Shown: positions 51,537-59,964 of the stretch, in pieces
Layout: each line of letters starts with the position of its first letter
How positions within the stretch are numbered: the first letter of the stretch is position 1
From: Comamonadaceae bacterium G21597-S1
GTDB lineage: Bacteria > Pseudomonadota > Gammaproteobacteria > Burkholderiales > Burkholderiaceae_C
Length of the DNA: 64,000 nt
Direction of reading: 5' to 3'
NCBI GenBank assembly: GCA_027214345.1
Contig: JAPWHR010000013.1
Location: forward strand, 1 to 64,000
Translations under genes and position numbers: made by a program
Notes under the pieces: generated by a model
The model's input: the letters and a program-made list of their open reading frames with translations, nothing else
Databases searched by the model: none
Told to the model about the DNA's origin: nothing

Positions 51537-52937
51537 TCAGGCCGACGCCACCTGCTTCACCGGTTCGCGCATCGTGACAAACTCCTCCGCCGCCGTCGGA
51601 TGGATGCCGATGGTGCTGTCGAAAATCGCCTTGGTTGCGCCGGCCTTCATGGCCACGGCAAAACCTTGCACGATCTCGCCCGCGTCCGGGCCGACCATGT
51701 GCAGGCCGACGACGCGATCGGTCGCGTCCTCGACCACGAGTTTCATCAGCGTGCGTTCGCTGCTGCCGCTGAGCGTGTGCTTGAGCGCGCGGAATTCGCT
51801 GCGGTATACGGTCACCGCGCCGCAGTGCTTGGGTGCATCCTGCTCGGAATAACCCACGGTGCCGATGTTGGGATGGGTGAACACCGCCGTGGGGATGAAC
51901 TCGTAACTCATGCTGCGCGCCGGCTTGCCCTTGGACGGGCCGAACAGTTGGTCGACCACGACCATGGCCTCGGCCAGCGCCACCGGCGTGAGCTGGATGC
52001 GGTCGGTCACGTCGCCGACCGCGTAGATCGACGGCACCGAGGTGCGGTAGTTTTCGTCGACCTCGACCACGCCGTCCCAGCCGAGCTTGACGCCGGCCTC
52101 CTCCAGGCCCAGTCCCCGCACGTTAGGTACCCGGCCGGTGGCATACAACACCGCGTCGGCCTGCAGCGTCGAGGACGCATCCGTGTTGTCCTTGATCGCG
52201 ATGTCCAGGCCCTGCGCCCCCCGGCTGATCGACACCACGTCCGCGCCCAGGCGCAGGTCCACGCCGGTCTTGCGCATTTCCGCGGCCACGAAATGCCGCA
52301 CGTCGTCGTCGAAGCCGCGCAGGATCTGCTCGCCCCGGTACAACTGCGTGACCTGCGCGCCCAGCCCGTTGAAGATCGAGGCGAACTCGCTGGCGATGTA
52401 GCCGCCGCCGACCACGACCAGGCGCTTCGGAAACGGGTCCAGATCGAAGATCGCGTCCGACACCAGCACGTGCTCCTTGCCCGGGATGTCCGGCACGAAC
52501 GGCGTGCCGCCGGTGGCGACCAGGATATGTGCGGCCCGGATGGTGCGGCCGTCGACCTCGACCTGTTGCGGCCCCGTGACCTGCGCGCGTGCGTTGACCA
52601 CCTCGACGCCCACGCCGGTCAGCAGGTTCGCATAGATGCCGTTCAGGCGGCTGATCTCCTTGGCCCGGTTGGCCTTGAGCGTGCCCCAGTTGAAGCTCGG
52701 CGCCTGCCCCTCCCAGCCGAAGCCATGTGATTCCTCGAAGGCCTCGGCATAGTGGGCAGCGTAGCTGTACAGCTTCTTCGGAATACATCCCACGTTGACG
52801 CAGGTGCCGCCCAGGCCAGCCGTGCCGCCCTGCTCGGCCAGCATCACGCGGGCGCCCCGCTGCGCGGCCATGCGCGCGGCCCGCACGCCACCGCTGCCCC
52901 CACCAATCACGAACAGATCCACATCGACTTCCGACAT
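51537..52937 (-). CDS. gor: Glutathione-disulfide reductase
   Basis: FAD enzyme reducing glutathione disulfide with NADPH, 466 residues. Seen: FAD motif FVIGGGSGGVRAARMAA (9-25), redox disulfide C46/C51 in GGTCVNVGCIPKK, NADPH motif VVVGGGYIASEFASIF, IYAVGDVT, and the C-terminal catalytic HPTAAEEFVTM. A partly similar fragment lies 1 kb downstream. Belongs functionally with gshA at 59965. Confidence 0.96.
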   Translation of the reverse strand: MSEVDVDLFVIGGGSGGVRAARMAAQRGARVMLAEQGGTAGLGGTCVNVGCIPKKLYSYAAHYAEAFEESHGFGWEGQAPSFNWGTLKANRAKEISRLNGIYANLLTGVGVEVVNARAQVTGPQQVEVDGRTIRAAHILVATGGTPFVPDIPGKEHVLVSDAIFDLDPFPKRLVVVGGGYIASEFASIFNGLGAQVTQLYRGEQILRGFDDDVRHFVAAEMRKTGVDLRLGADVVSISRGAQGLDIAIKDNTDASSTLQADAVLYATGRVPNVRGLGLEEAGVKLGWDGVVEVDENYRTSVPSIYAVGDVTDRIQLTPVALAEAMVVVDQLFGPSKGKPARSMSYEFIPTAVFTHPNIGTVGYSEQDAPKHCGAVTVYRSEFRALKHTLSGSSERTLMKLVVEDATDRVVGLHMVGPDAGEIVQGFAVAMKAGATKAIFDSTIGIHPTAAEEFVTMREPVKQVASA

Positions 52938-52951
52938 GCTAGAAAACTCCT

Positions 52952-54454
52952 TCAGGGTTGTTCGACGAACACCTTGACCGGTTGTCCGGGTCGCGGTTCG
53001 CCGCCGCCATAAAAACCGTTGATCAGGCGCAGCTGCGCCTCGGCCGACTCCAGCGGCGATCGGCGCGCCAGTTCGGGGAATCCGCCGCGCGGAAACGGCA
53101 CGACCTGGATCACCCAGGGCCGGGCCTGTGCGCGATCGGCCGCGGTCATGGCGCGGAACGAGTCGCGCGCCTGCTGCAGGCCGGCCCGCGCCCGTTGCAG
53201 GGCCTGCGCGTCACGCGCACTCCACAGCAACAGGAATCGATGTTCACCCGGCCCGGAAACAATGGTGAGCTCGACCGGCTCCGGTTGCCCCTGCGCGTTG
53301 TTGCGCACGCCGCTGAAATGCGTGGCCGGCAGGCCGTTGACGAGCAGCGGGTCGGCGCGCCCGCGCACGGGCTGGATCAGGTTGCGGATGATGTCGTCAT
53401 GGTTGCGACCGGCCTGCGGCGGCGCCGTGCGCAGCACCAGCGCCGCGTCGCGCGCCGGATCGAGCAACACCAGGCGGTCGGGCAGGTTCTGGATCGTCCA
53501 TGCAGGCGGAGCCGTGATCGCCAGCCCCAGGGCGGCATGGTAGAAATGACGCCCGCGGGTCAGGCCCTGGGCATCCGACTCGCCGTACCGCATGCCGGCG
53601 ATGGCCTGCAGGAAGCGGTTGCGGCCGTCGTCGGCATAGGCGCCCTGGCCCCGCATCTGCGCCGCCAGCGCCGAGATGGCCTGCAGGCGCTGCTCGTTGC
53701 TGGGGTGAGAGGCCAGCCAGCCGCCACCCGACGGTGCCGGCCGGCCCTGTGCGCGCGCCTGGTCGGCCGCGAACTGCTCCTGGCTCTTGAGCAGCCGGAT
53801 GACGTCGACCATGTTGGCCGGGTCGTAGCGGTTGCGCGCCAGGTATTCGGCGCCGAGCTGGTCGGCCTGCAACTCCTGGTCGCGGCCGTAGGATGCGATG
53901 TACCCGGCCGCGGCCACCTGCGACACCTCGCTGGCCACCCGGCCGGCGCCGCTGACGCCCTGGCTTTCGAGCACCGCACCGAGCACGGTCGCCGCGAGCA
54001 CGCCGATGCCGGCGGTCTGCTGCCGGGTCGCGCGTTGCGCGCCGTGGCGGGCCGTCACATGGCCGATCTCGTGGCCAATGACGCCGGCCAGGTCGGCCTC
54101 GCTTTCCATGGTGGCCATGATGCCGCGGGTCACGTAGACGAAACCGCCCGGCAACGCAAAGGCGTTGATGTCCGGACTGTCGAGCACGGTGAAGGTCCAT
54201 TGCAGGTGGCTGCGGTGCGACTGGCGCGCCAGCTTCTGGCCCAGCGCGTCGACATAGGCTTGCAGGCGCGCGTCCGGGTAGGCCGGCATCTGTGCGAGCA
54301 CGGCCTGGTGCTCCTTGCGACCGAGTGCAATCTCCTGCGCCTCGTCCATCACCGTGCGCTCCTGCGCGCCGGTGACCGGGTTCTGCACCGTCGCGCCGCA
54401 CGCAGCCAGCAGCAGGGCTGTGCACAGGGTCAGGGAGATCAGCTTGGAACGCAT
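52952..54454 (-). CDS. M48-family zinc metalloprotease lipoprotein
   Basis: Periplasmic M48-type protease, 500 residues, probably lipid-anchored: lipobox LLAAC with Cys19 after a hydrophobic signal. Zinc motif HEIGH at 128-132 in VIGHEIGHVTARHG and third ligand Glu in GRDQELQADQLG near 190. A C-terminal domain of about 200 residues (from GRHFYHAALGLAITAPPAWT) lacks TPRs and resembles the second domain of bacterial YfgC-like relatives lacking the TPR part. Start 54454 is chosen for the signal peptide. Likely role: outer-membrane protein quality control. Confidence 0.88.
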   Translation of the reverse strand: MRSKLISLTLCTALLLAACGATVQNPVTGAQERTVMDEAQEIALGRKEHQAVLAQMPAYPDARLQAYVDALGQKLARQSHRSHLQWTFTVLDSPDINAFALPGGFVYVTRGIMATMESEADLAGVIGHEIGHVTARHGAQRATRQQTAGIGVLAATVLGAVLESQGVSGAGRVASEVSQVAAAGYIASYGRDQELQADQLGAEYLARNRYDPANMVDVIRLLKSQEQFAADQARAQGRPAPSGGGWLASHPSNEQRLQAISALAAQMRGQGAYADDGRNRFLQAIAGMRYGESDAQGLTRGRHFYHAALGLAITAPPAWTIQNLPDRLVLLDPARDAALVLRTAPPQAGRNHDDIIRNLIQPVRGRADPLLVNGLPATHFSGVRNNAQGQPEPVELTIVSGPGEHRFLLLWSARDAQALQRARAGLQQARDSFRAMTAADRAQARPWVIQVVPFPRGGFPELARRSPLESAEAQLRLINGFYGGGEPRPGQPVKVFVEQP

Positions 54455-54550
54455 GGTCACGCGGCGGGAAAGCAGGCTGTGATTGTCCACCGTGACCGCA
54501 AGACCGTGCCGGCGGCGGGACTTGGCAACCCGCCCTCCACGGTCGCGGCC

Positions 54551-55501
54551 TCAGGCGGTCGCCGGCGCGCGCAGGTGGTGCAGCATGTCCCGCACCATCG
54601 CGTCCAGATCGAATCGCGCCTGCCAGCCCCAGTCGCGCCGGGCCGCGCTGTCGTCGATCGAACGTGGCCAGCTGTCGGCAATCGCCTGGCGGAAGTCGGG
54701 CGCGCAGTCGAGCGTGAAGCCGGGCAGCTGCCGCGCGATCGAACGGGCGATGTCCTCCGGCGTGAAGCTGATGCCGGCCAGGTTGTACGACTGGCGTTCG
54801 CGCACCGCCTCGCACGGCGCCTCCATCAGCTCGAGCGTCGCGCGGATCGCATCGGGCATGTACATCATCGGCAAGGCGGTGTCGCGGGCCAGGAAGCTGG
54901 TGTAGCGGCCGCGCTCGAGCGCGGCGTGGAAGATCTCGACCGCATAGTCGGTCGTGCCGCCGCCGGGCGCGGTCTTCCAGCTGATCAGGCCCGGATACCG
55001 CAGGCTGCGCACGTCGACGCCGTGCATGCGGTGGTACCAGGCACACCAGCCTTCGCCGGCCAGCTTGGAGATGCCGTACACCGTGGTCGGGTCCATCACC
55101 GTCTTCTGCGGCGTGTGTTCGCGCGGCGTCGACGGCCCGAATGCGGCGATCGAGCTTGGCCAGAACACACGCTGCAGCTTGTGCGTGCGGGCCAGTTCGA
55201 GCACGTTCAGCAGGCTCTTCATGTTCAGGTCCCAGGCCCATTTGGGGTGTTGCTCGCCGCGCGCAGACAGAGCAGCCGCCAACAGGTAGACCTGCGTGAT
55301 CTGGTGGCGCTCGACGATGGCGGTCAAAGCGCTGGCCTCGGTGGCGTCGAGCACCTCGTGCTGCACGCCGATCACGCGACCCTCGGGCGCCAGGTCGCTG
55401 GTCACGACCGCGTCGCGGCCGTGGCGCTCGACCAGGGTTTGGGTCAGTTCGGTGCCGATCTGGCCGTTGGCGCCGATGATGAGGATACGCGGCGTCGTCA
55501 T
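54551..55501 (-). CDS. tdh: Epimerase-type L-threonine 3-dehydrogenase
   Basis: NAD-dependent extended SDR of the short L-threonine dehydrogenase type, 316 residues: L-threonine to 2-amino-3-ketobutyrate. Seen: [17 protein letters not shown] at residues 7-23, [16 protein letters not shown] and the YGISK catalytic pair in [12 protein letters not shown], followed by [19 protein letters not shown], which is specific for this group. ATGA overlap with kbl. The pair degrades threonine to glycine and acetyl-CoA. Confidence 0.92.
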   Translation of the reverse strand: MTTPRILIIGANGQIGTELTQTLVERHGRDAVVTSDLAPEGRVIGVQHEVLDATEASALTAIVERHQITQVYLLAAALSARGEQHPKWAWDLNMKSLLNVLELARTHKLQRVFWPSSIAAFGPSTPREHTPQKTVMDPTTVYGISKLAGEGWCAWYHRMHGVDVRSLRYPGLISWKTAPGGGTTDYAVEIFHAALERGRYTSFLARDTALPMMYMPDAIRATLELMEAPCEAVRERQSYNLAGISFTPEDIARSIARQLPGFTLDCAPDFRQAIADSWPRSIDDSAARRDWGWQARFDLDAMVRDMLHHLRAPATA

Positions 55502-56730
55502 GCGCGCCCGCCTTCGGCCTTCAACAGGCCGAGTTCGCGTCCGGCCTGCGTGAACGCGGCCACCGCCTGCTCCAGGTCGGCGCGTTCGTGCACCGCGCTG
55601 ATCTGCACCCGGATCCGCGCCTGGCCCTTGGGCACGACGGGGAAGAAGAAACCCACGACGTAGATGCCGAGCTCGAGCAGTCGCGCCGCGAGTTTTTGCG
55701 CCGCCAAAGCGTCGTGCACCATGATCGGCACGATCGGGTGTTCGCCGTCCTTGATGTCGAAGCCGGCGGCGCGGATCGCGCCGCGGAACCATGCGGTGTT
55801 GTCGGCCAGCTTGTCGCGCAAGGCGGTCGAGCCTTCGAGCAGGTCGAGCACCGCGATCGACGCACCGACGATGCTCGGCGCCACGGTGTTGGAGAACAGG
55901 TAGGGCCGCGATCGCTGGCGCAGCAGTTCGACCACCTCGCGCCGGGCGCTGGTGAAGCCGCCGGAGGCGCCCCCCAAGGCCTTGCCCAAGGTGCCGGTGA
56001 TGATGTCGACCTTGCCGAACACGCCGCGGTATTCATGCGTGCCGCGCCCGGTGGCGCCGACGAAGCCGCTGGCATGGCATTCGTCGATGCCGAGCAAGGC
56101 GCCGTAGCTATCGCACAGGGTCCGCATGGCATCGAGCCGCGCGATGGTGCCGTCCATCGAGAACACGCCGTCGGTGAACACCAGCGTGAAACGCGCGCCA
56201 TCAGAAGCCGCCTGTTGCAGGCAACGCTCGAGGTCGGCCATGTCGTTGTGCTTGTAGCGGTAGCGCTTCGCCTTGCACAGCCGGATGCCGTCGATGATGG
56301 ATGCATGATTGAGTTCGTCGCTGATCACCGCATCCTGCTCGCCCAGCAGCGGCTCGAACAGGCCGCCGTTGGCGTCGAAGGCGGCCGCGTAGAGGATGGT
56401 GTCCTCGGTACCCAGGAAACGCGACAGCCGCGCCTCCAGCGTCTTGTGCAGGTCCTGCGTGCCGCAGATGAAACGCACCGAACTCAGGCCGTAGCCATGG
56501 GTGCGCAGCGCCTCGTGTGCCGCCGCCACCACGTCGGGATGCGACGACAGGCCGAGGTAGTTGTTGGCGCACAGGTTGAGCACCTCGCGCGTCGTGCCAT
56601 CGGGTGCCACGGTGCGGATGTGCGCGCCTTGCGGCGTGGCGATGATGCGTTCGCCCTTGTAAAGGCCGGCGTCGCGGATGCCTTGCAGTTCCTGCGCCAG
56701 GTGGGAATAAAAGTCCTGCTGCTTGCTCAT
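55498..56730 (-). CDS. kbl: Glycine C-acetyltransferase
   Basis: PLP enzyme, 2-amino-3-ketobutyrate CoA ligase, 410 residues: 2-amino-3-ketobutyrate + CoA to glycine + acetyl-CoA. Seen: [38 protein letters not shown] and the PLP lysine K250 in [15 protein letters not shown]. First gene of the kbl-tdh unit, divergent from an XRE-cupin regulator. Confidence 0.96.
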   Translation of the reverse strand: MSKQQDFYSHLAQELQGIRDAGLYKGERIIATPQGAHIRTVAPDGTTREVLNLCANNYLGLSSHPDVVAAAHEALRTHGYGLSSVRFICGTQDLHKTLEARLSRFLGTEDTILYAAAFDANGGLFEPLLGEQDAVISDELNHASIIDGIRLCKAKRYRYKHNDMADLERCLQQAASDGARFTLVFTDGVFSMDGTIARLDAMRTLCDSYGALLGIDECHASGFVGATGRGTHEYRGVFGKVDIITGTLGKALGGASGGFTSARREVVELLRQRSRPYLFSNTVAPSIVGASIAVLDLLEGSTALRDKLADNTAWFRGAIRAAGFDIKDGEHPIVPIMVHDALAAQKLAARLLELGIYVVGFFFPVVPKGQARIRVQISAVHERADLEQAVAAFTQAGRELGLLKAEGGRA

Positions 56731-56797
56731 GGTGTCACCTTGGAATCCGGTTTGTCAGGCACAATCCCGCCTGAACAGGAAATCGAACAACGTTCTA

Positions 56798-56826
56798 TAT
56801 ATCGAACGATCGCGCAGTATATCGAA
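56798..56826. promoter_or_regulatory. Direct repeats TATATCGAA, putative operator
   Basis: TATATCGAA occurs at 56798-56806 and 56818-56826, 20 bases apart (two helical turns), and a related ATCGAAC lies at 56782-56788, all within the 100-base divergent region between kbl and the XRE-cupin gene. Likely binding site of that regulator. Confidence 0.55.
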
Positions 56827-56831
56827 TCATC

Positions 56832-57422
56832 ATGTCCGTCCGCAAGCCACAGAATGTCGATAGTGAGCCTCCCCGTGTCGGCGACACGCTCGCCGCCCTG
56901 CGCCAGTCAGGGTCTTTGTCGCTGGACGCCCTGTCGCGCAAGGCCGGCGTGTCCAAGTCGATGTTGTCCCAGATCGAACGCGGCCAGGCCAACCCGACCG
57001 TGGCTGTGGTGTGGCGCCTGGCCAACGCGCTGAACGTCGGCATGGGAGAGTTGCTGGGCGGCGTGGCGCCCGGCGGGCCGGCGCCGATCGAACGTGTGCC
57101 CGCGCACGCGGCGCCGGCGATCCGCAGCCCGGATGGCCTGTGCGAGCTGCGCATCCTGGGTCCGATCGCGCTGGCCGGTCAGTTCGAGTGGTATGAGTTG
57201 TCGGTGCAGCCGGGCGGGACGCTGACGTCCCAGGCGCACGAGCACGGTACGCAGGAACACCTCACCGTGGTGTCGGGCACGCTCGACGTGCAGGCCGGCG
57301 ATCAAGCACAAGAACTCGAAACCGGCGAGACCGCACGTTATGCAGCAGACCGGCCGCATCGGATCCGCAACCTGGGCACGACACCGGCCAGCGGCTGGCT
57401 GGTGGTCGTGCATCCGGCATGA
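56832..57422 (+). CDS. XRE-family regulator with cupin domain
   Basis: Regulator of 196 residues: Xre helix-turn-helix at about 18-75 (LSLDALSRKAGVSKSMLSQI, NPTVAVVWRLANAL) and a cupin domain at about 120-192 (AHEHGTQEHLTVVSGTLDVQ, ADRPHRIRNLG). Divergent from kbl-tdh; this pairing is common and the regulator probably responds to threonine or a product. Only distantly similar to the XRE-cupin protein at 49815. Confidence 0.9.
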   Translation: MSVRKPQNVDSEPPRVGDTLAALRQSGSLSLDALSRKAGVSKSMLSQIERGQANPTVAVVWRLANALNVGMGELLGGVAPGGPAPIERVPAHAAPAIRSPDGLCELRILGPIALAGQFEWYELSVQPGGTLTSQAHEHGTQEHLTVVSGTLDVQAGDQAQELETGETARYAADRPHRIRNLGTTPASGWLVVVHPA

Positions 57423-57462
57423 GCCGCCGGACCGGGGAAGGGCTCGCCGCCGTTGCCGGGGC

Positions 57463-57747
57463 TCAGTGCAGGGTGGGTGCGGTCGGATCGGCCGCGTAAC
57501 CTGCGGTCAGCCATTCGAAGGCCAGCGCCATGTCGCCCTCGGCAATGAACAACTGCTCGCGGCAGGTGTCGAGGCAGACGCCGGTGGCACGTGCCAGGGT
57601 CTGCGCATCGGCGCCGAACTGGCTGGAGCGGAAATCGAACGCATGGCCGTGATCGGCGGGCGAAGCAAGGGTCGTCACGGTGGTCCCGGAAACAGGCTCC
57701 CGGGATGGGCCCCATTGCGAACGTATCGGCGTCTTGACTAAGGACAT
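57463..57747 (-). CDS. Small protein with UBA/TS-N-like segment
   Basis: A 94-residue protein of unknown function. Residues about 55-85 (ARATGVCLDTCREQLFIAEG, then DMALAFEWLTAGYA) follow the three-helix pattern of UBA/TS-N domains, as in the N-terminus of elongation factor Ts. The N-terminal 50 residues are featureless. It lies between the XRE-cupin gene and creA. Domain call is by eye. Confidence 0.5.
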   Translation of the reverse strand: MSLVKTPIRSQWGPSREPVSGTTVTTLASPADHGHAFDFRSSQFGADAQTLARATGVCLDTCREQLFIAEGDMALAFEWLTAGYAADPTAPTLH

Positions 57748-57895
57748 GAGGCCGATTGTGGGGCAATCCGGCGACAGCTCCGCTGATTCGGACCCCGCCC
57801 GTCCGCTTTTTTCCTACGCACATCGGTCATTGTTCACACTTGGACAACAATCAGGGCATACCGCGACGAACCCGTCCCGCCATGAAAGGTGCCCC

Positions 57896-58366
57896 ATGCG
57901 AACCCTCCTGTCCCTGCTCGCCGGCCTGTTGTTCGCCGGCATGGCCCAGGCCGAAAAAGTCGGCGAAGTCTCCACCGCGTTCATCCTGATCGGCGCCAAC
58001 CACAAGGTCGTCGTCGAGGCCTACGACGACCCCAAGGTCAACGGCGTCACCTGTTATGTCTCGCGTGCACGCACCGGCGGCGTCATGGGCGCGATCGGCC
58101 TGGCCGAGGACAAGGCCGAGGCCTCGATCGCCTGTCGCCAGGTCGGCCCGATCTCGTTCACCGGCAAGGCCATGGACGCGCAGGAAGAAATGTTCAACGA
58201 ACGCATCTCGGTGCTGTTCAAGAAGTTGCGCGTGGTGCGCATGCTCGATCGCAAGCGCAACGTGCTGGTCTACCTGACCTACTCCGACAAGCTGATCGAC
58301 GGCTCGCCGCAAAATGGCGTGACCGCGGTCGCGCTCGGCCAGGTACCTTTGCCCCCGATGAACTGA
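57896..58366 (+). CDS. creA: CreA family protein
   Basis: Periplasmic protein of unknown function, CreA family, 156 residues. Sec signal MRTLLSLLAGLLFAGMAQA, cleavage after residue 19; family motifs EAYDDPKVNGVTCYVSRA, SIACRQVGPI and LRVVRMLDRKRNVLVYLTYS with two conserved cysteines that could form a disulfide. Stands alone ahead of an amidase. Confidence 0.92.
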   Translation: MRTLLSLLAGLLFAGMAQAEKVGEVSTAFILIGANHKVVVEAYDDPKVNGVTCYVSRARTGGVMGAIGLAEDKAEASIACRQVGPISFTGKAMDAQEEMFNERISVLFKKLRVVRMLDRKRNVLVYLTYSDKLIDGSPQNGVTAVALGQVPLPPMN

Positions 58367-58404
58367 CCACGGCCCGCGGCCACTGCATGCACCCGGGACA
58401 TCTC

Positions 58405-59829
58405 ATGACCTTCGACGAATACCGCTCCTTCGATGCCCTCGGCCTGGCCGAGCTGATCCGCAAGCGCGAAGTCTCGCGCGCCGACGTGATGCAGGCGGCC
58501 CTGGCACGCCTGCAGGCCGTGAACCCGACCATCAACGCCGTGCCGTACCTGCACCAGCCGGCACTGGCGCCGGACGCTCCCGTCATCGGTGCCGACGGCC
58601 CGTTCGCCGGCGTGCCGTATTGCATCAAGGATCTGCACGCGCCGGTGCGGGACATGCCGCTGACCCACGGCAGCCGGCTGTTCGCCGGCCAGGTATTCGA
58701 CTTCGACGCCGAAACCGTGGCCCGGCTGCGCCGCGCCGGCTTCGTCATCATCGGCCGCACCAACTCGCCCGAGTTCGGCATGAACGTGACCACCGAGCCG
58801 ACGCTGCATGGCCCGACGCGCAACCCGTGGAACCTGGCGCATGGCGCGGGTGGCTCCAGCGGCGGCGCCGGCGCGGCCGTGGCCAGCGGCATCCTGCCGG
58901 CCACCCATGCCACCGACAGCGGCGGCTCGATCCGCATCCCGGCCTCGTGCAACGGCCTGCTCGGCCTCAAGCCCACCCGCGCCTTGTTGCCGTACGGCCC
59001 CCACCGCGGCGACGCGGCCCACGGTATCAGCCACGAACACGCGGTGACCCGCAGCGTGCGCGACTGCGCGGCGATCCTGGACGCCACGGCCGGGCCCGAC
59101 GTGGGCGCACCGTACGTCACGCAACGCCCGGCCGAACGGTTCCTGGACTGCATCACACGTGCGCCCGGCCCGTTGCGCATCGCATACACACTGCAGGACT
59201 TCAGCGGCAAGCCGGTGCATGCCGAATGCCGCGCCGCGGTCGAGGCGGCGGCGCAGTTGCTCGCCGGCCTGGGCCACCATGTCGAGGCCGCGACACCCGC
59301 CTTCGACTACGACGCCCTGTTCCAGGCCGTGATGACGATCATGATGACCGGCCTGGCCGCCAGCGTCGACGCGCGCGAGCAGCAACTGGGCCGGCCGGCG
59401 CGGGCCGACGACCTCGAACGGGTCACCCATGCCGCGGTCGCGCGCGGACGCGGCGTTTCCGGTACCCAATACGTCGCGCAATTCCCGCGGATCAACCGCG
59501 AGGTCAGGCGTATCGGCCAGTTCTTCGAGCAGGTCGACATGCTGCTGACACCCACCATGGCGGCTCCGCCGCCGCGCCTGGGCACGCTGAGCACCGACAC
59601 CGACGACCTCGACGCCTTCATCCGCGCCAGTTTCGGCCTGGCCCCGTTCACGACACCGTTCAACGCGACCGGACAACCCGCCGCCAGCCTGCCGCTGCAC
59701 TGGAGCGCCGACGGCCTGCCGGTCGGCGTGCAGCTGGTCGGGCGTTTCGGCGCCGATGCGCAGCTGCTGGCGCTGGCCGCGCAGATCGAGCAGGCCGCAC
59801 CGTGGTTCGACCGGGTACCGACCCTGTGA
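58405..59829 (+). CDS. Amidase (amidase signature family)
   Basis: Amidase-signature hydrolase, 474 residues from ATG 58405 (GGGA 7 bases upstream; ATG 58387 would add six residues). Catalytic Ser-Ser-Lys triad seen as Lys in GVPYCIKDLHAP (about 75), Ser in GAGGSSGGAGAAVASG (about 152) and Ser in TDSGGSIRIPASCNG (about 176). Cleaves an amide of unknown identity in the cytosol; the family includes 6-aminohexanoate-cyclic-dimer hydrolase-like members. 20-38 bases after creA. Confidence 0.9.
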   Translation: MTFDEYRSFDALGLAELIRKREVSRADVMQAALARLQAVNPTINAVPYLHQPALAPDAPVIGADGPFAGVPYCIKDLHAPVRDMPLTHGSRLFAGQVFDFDAETVARLRRAGFVIIGRTNSPEFGMNVTTEPTLHGPTRNPWNLAHGAGGSSGGAGAAVASGILPATHATDSGGSIRIPASCNGLLGLKPTRALLPYGPHRGDAAHGISHEHAVTRSVRDCAAILDATAGPDVGAPYVTQRPAERFLDCITRAPGPLRIAYTLQDFSGKPVHAECRAAVEAAAQLLAGLGHHVEAATPAFDYDALFQAVMTIMMTGLAASVDAREQQLGRPARADDLERVTHAAVARGRGVSGTQYVAQFPRINREVRRIGQFFEQVDMLLTPTMAAPPPRLGTLSTDTDDLDAFIRASFGLAPFTTPFNATGQPAASLPLHWSADGLPVGVQLVGRFGADAQLLALAAQIEQAAPWFDRVPTL

Positions 59830-59964
59830 GCACGGCGGGGCCGATCGCGTGCGCACCGCAGGGAAAATCCCGCCCCGGAGCCGGGCACACGCCGCCCGGC
59901 CATGGCGGGCCCCGGAAAACTGCCATACTGCCAGCCCCTTGATGATCGACAAGAAGACTGCCTT

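Noticed and set aside
52958-55663. Long plus-strand frame opposite gor, the M48 protease and tdh
   Set aside because: Shadow frame; no domain, and the opposite strand carries secure genes.
49815-57422. Recent duplication of the two XRE-cupin regulators
   Set aside because: They share only the common architecture; sequence similarity is low outside the helix-turn-helix and they face different target genes.
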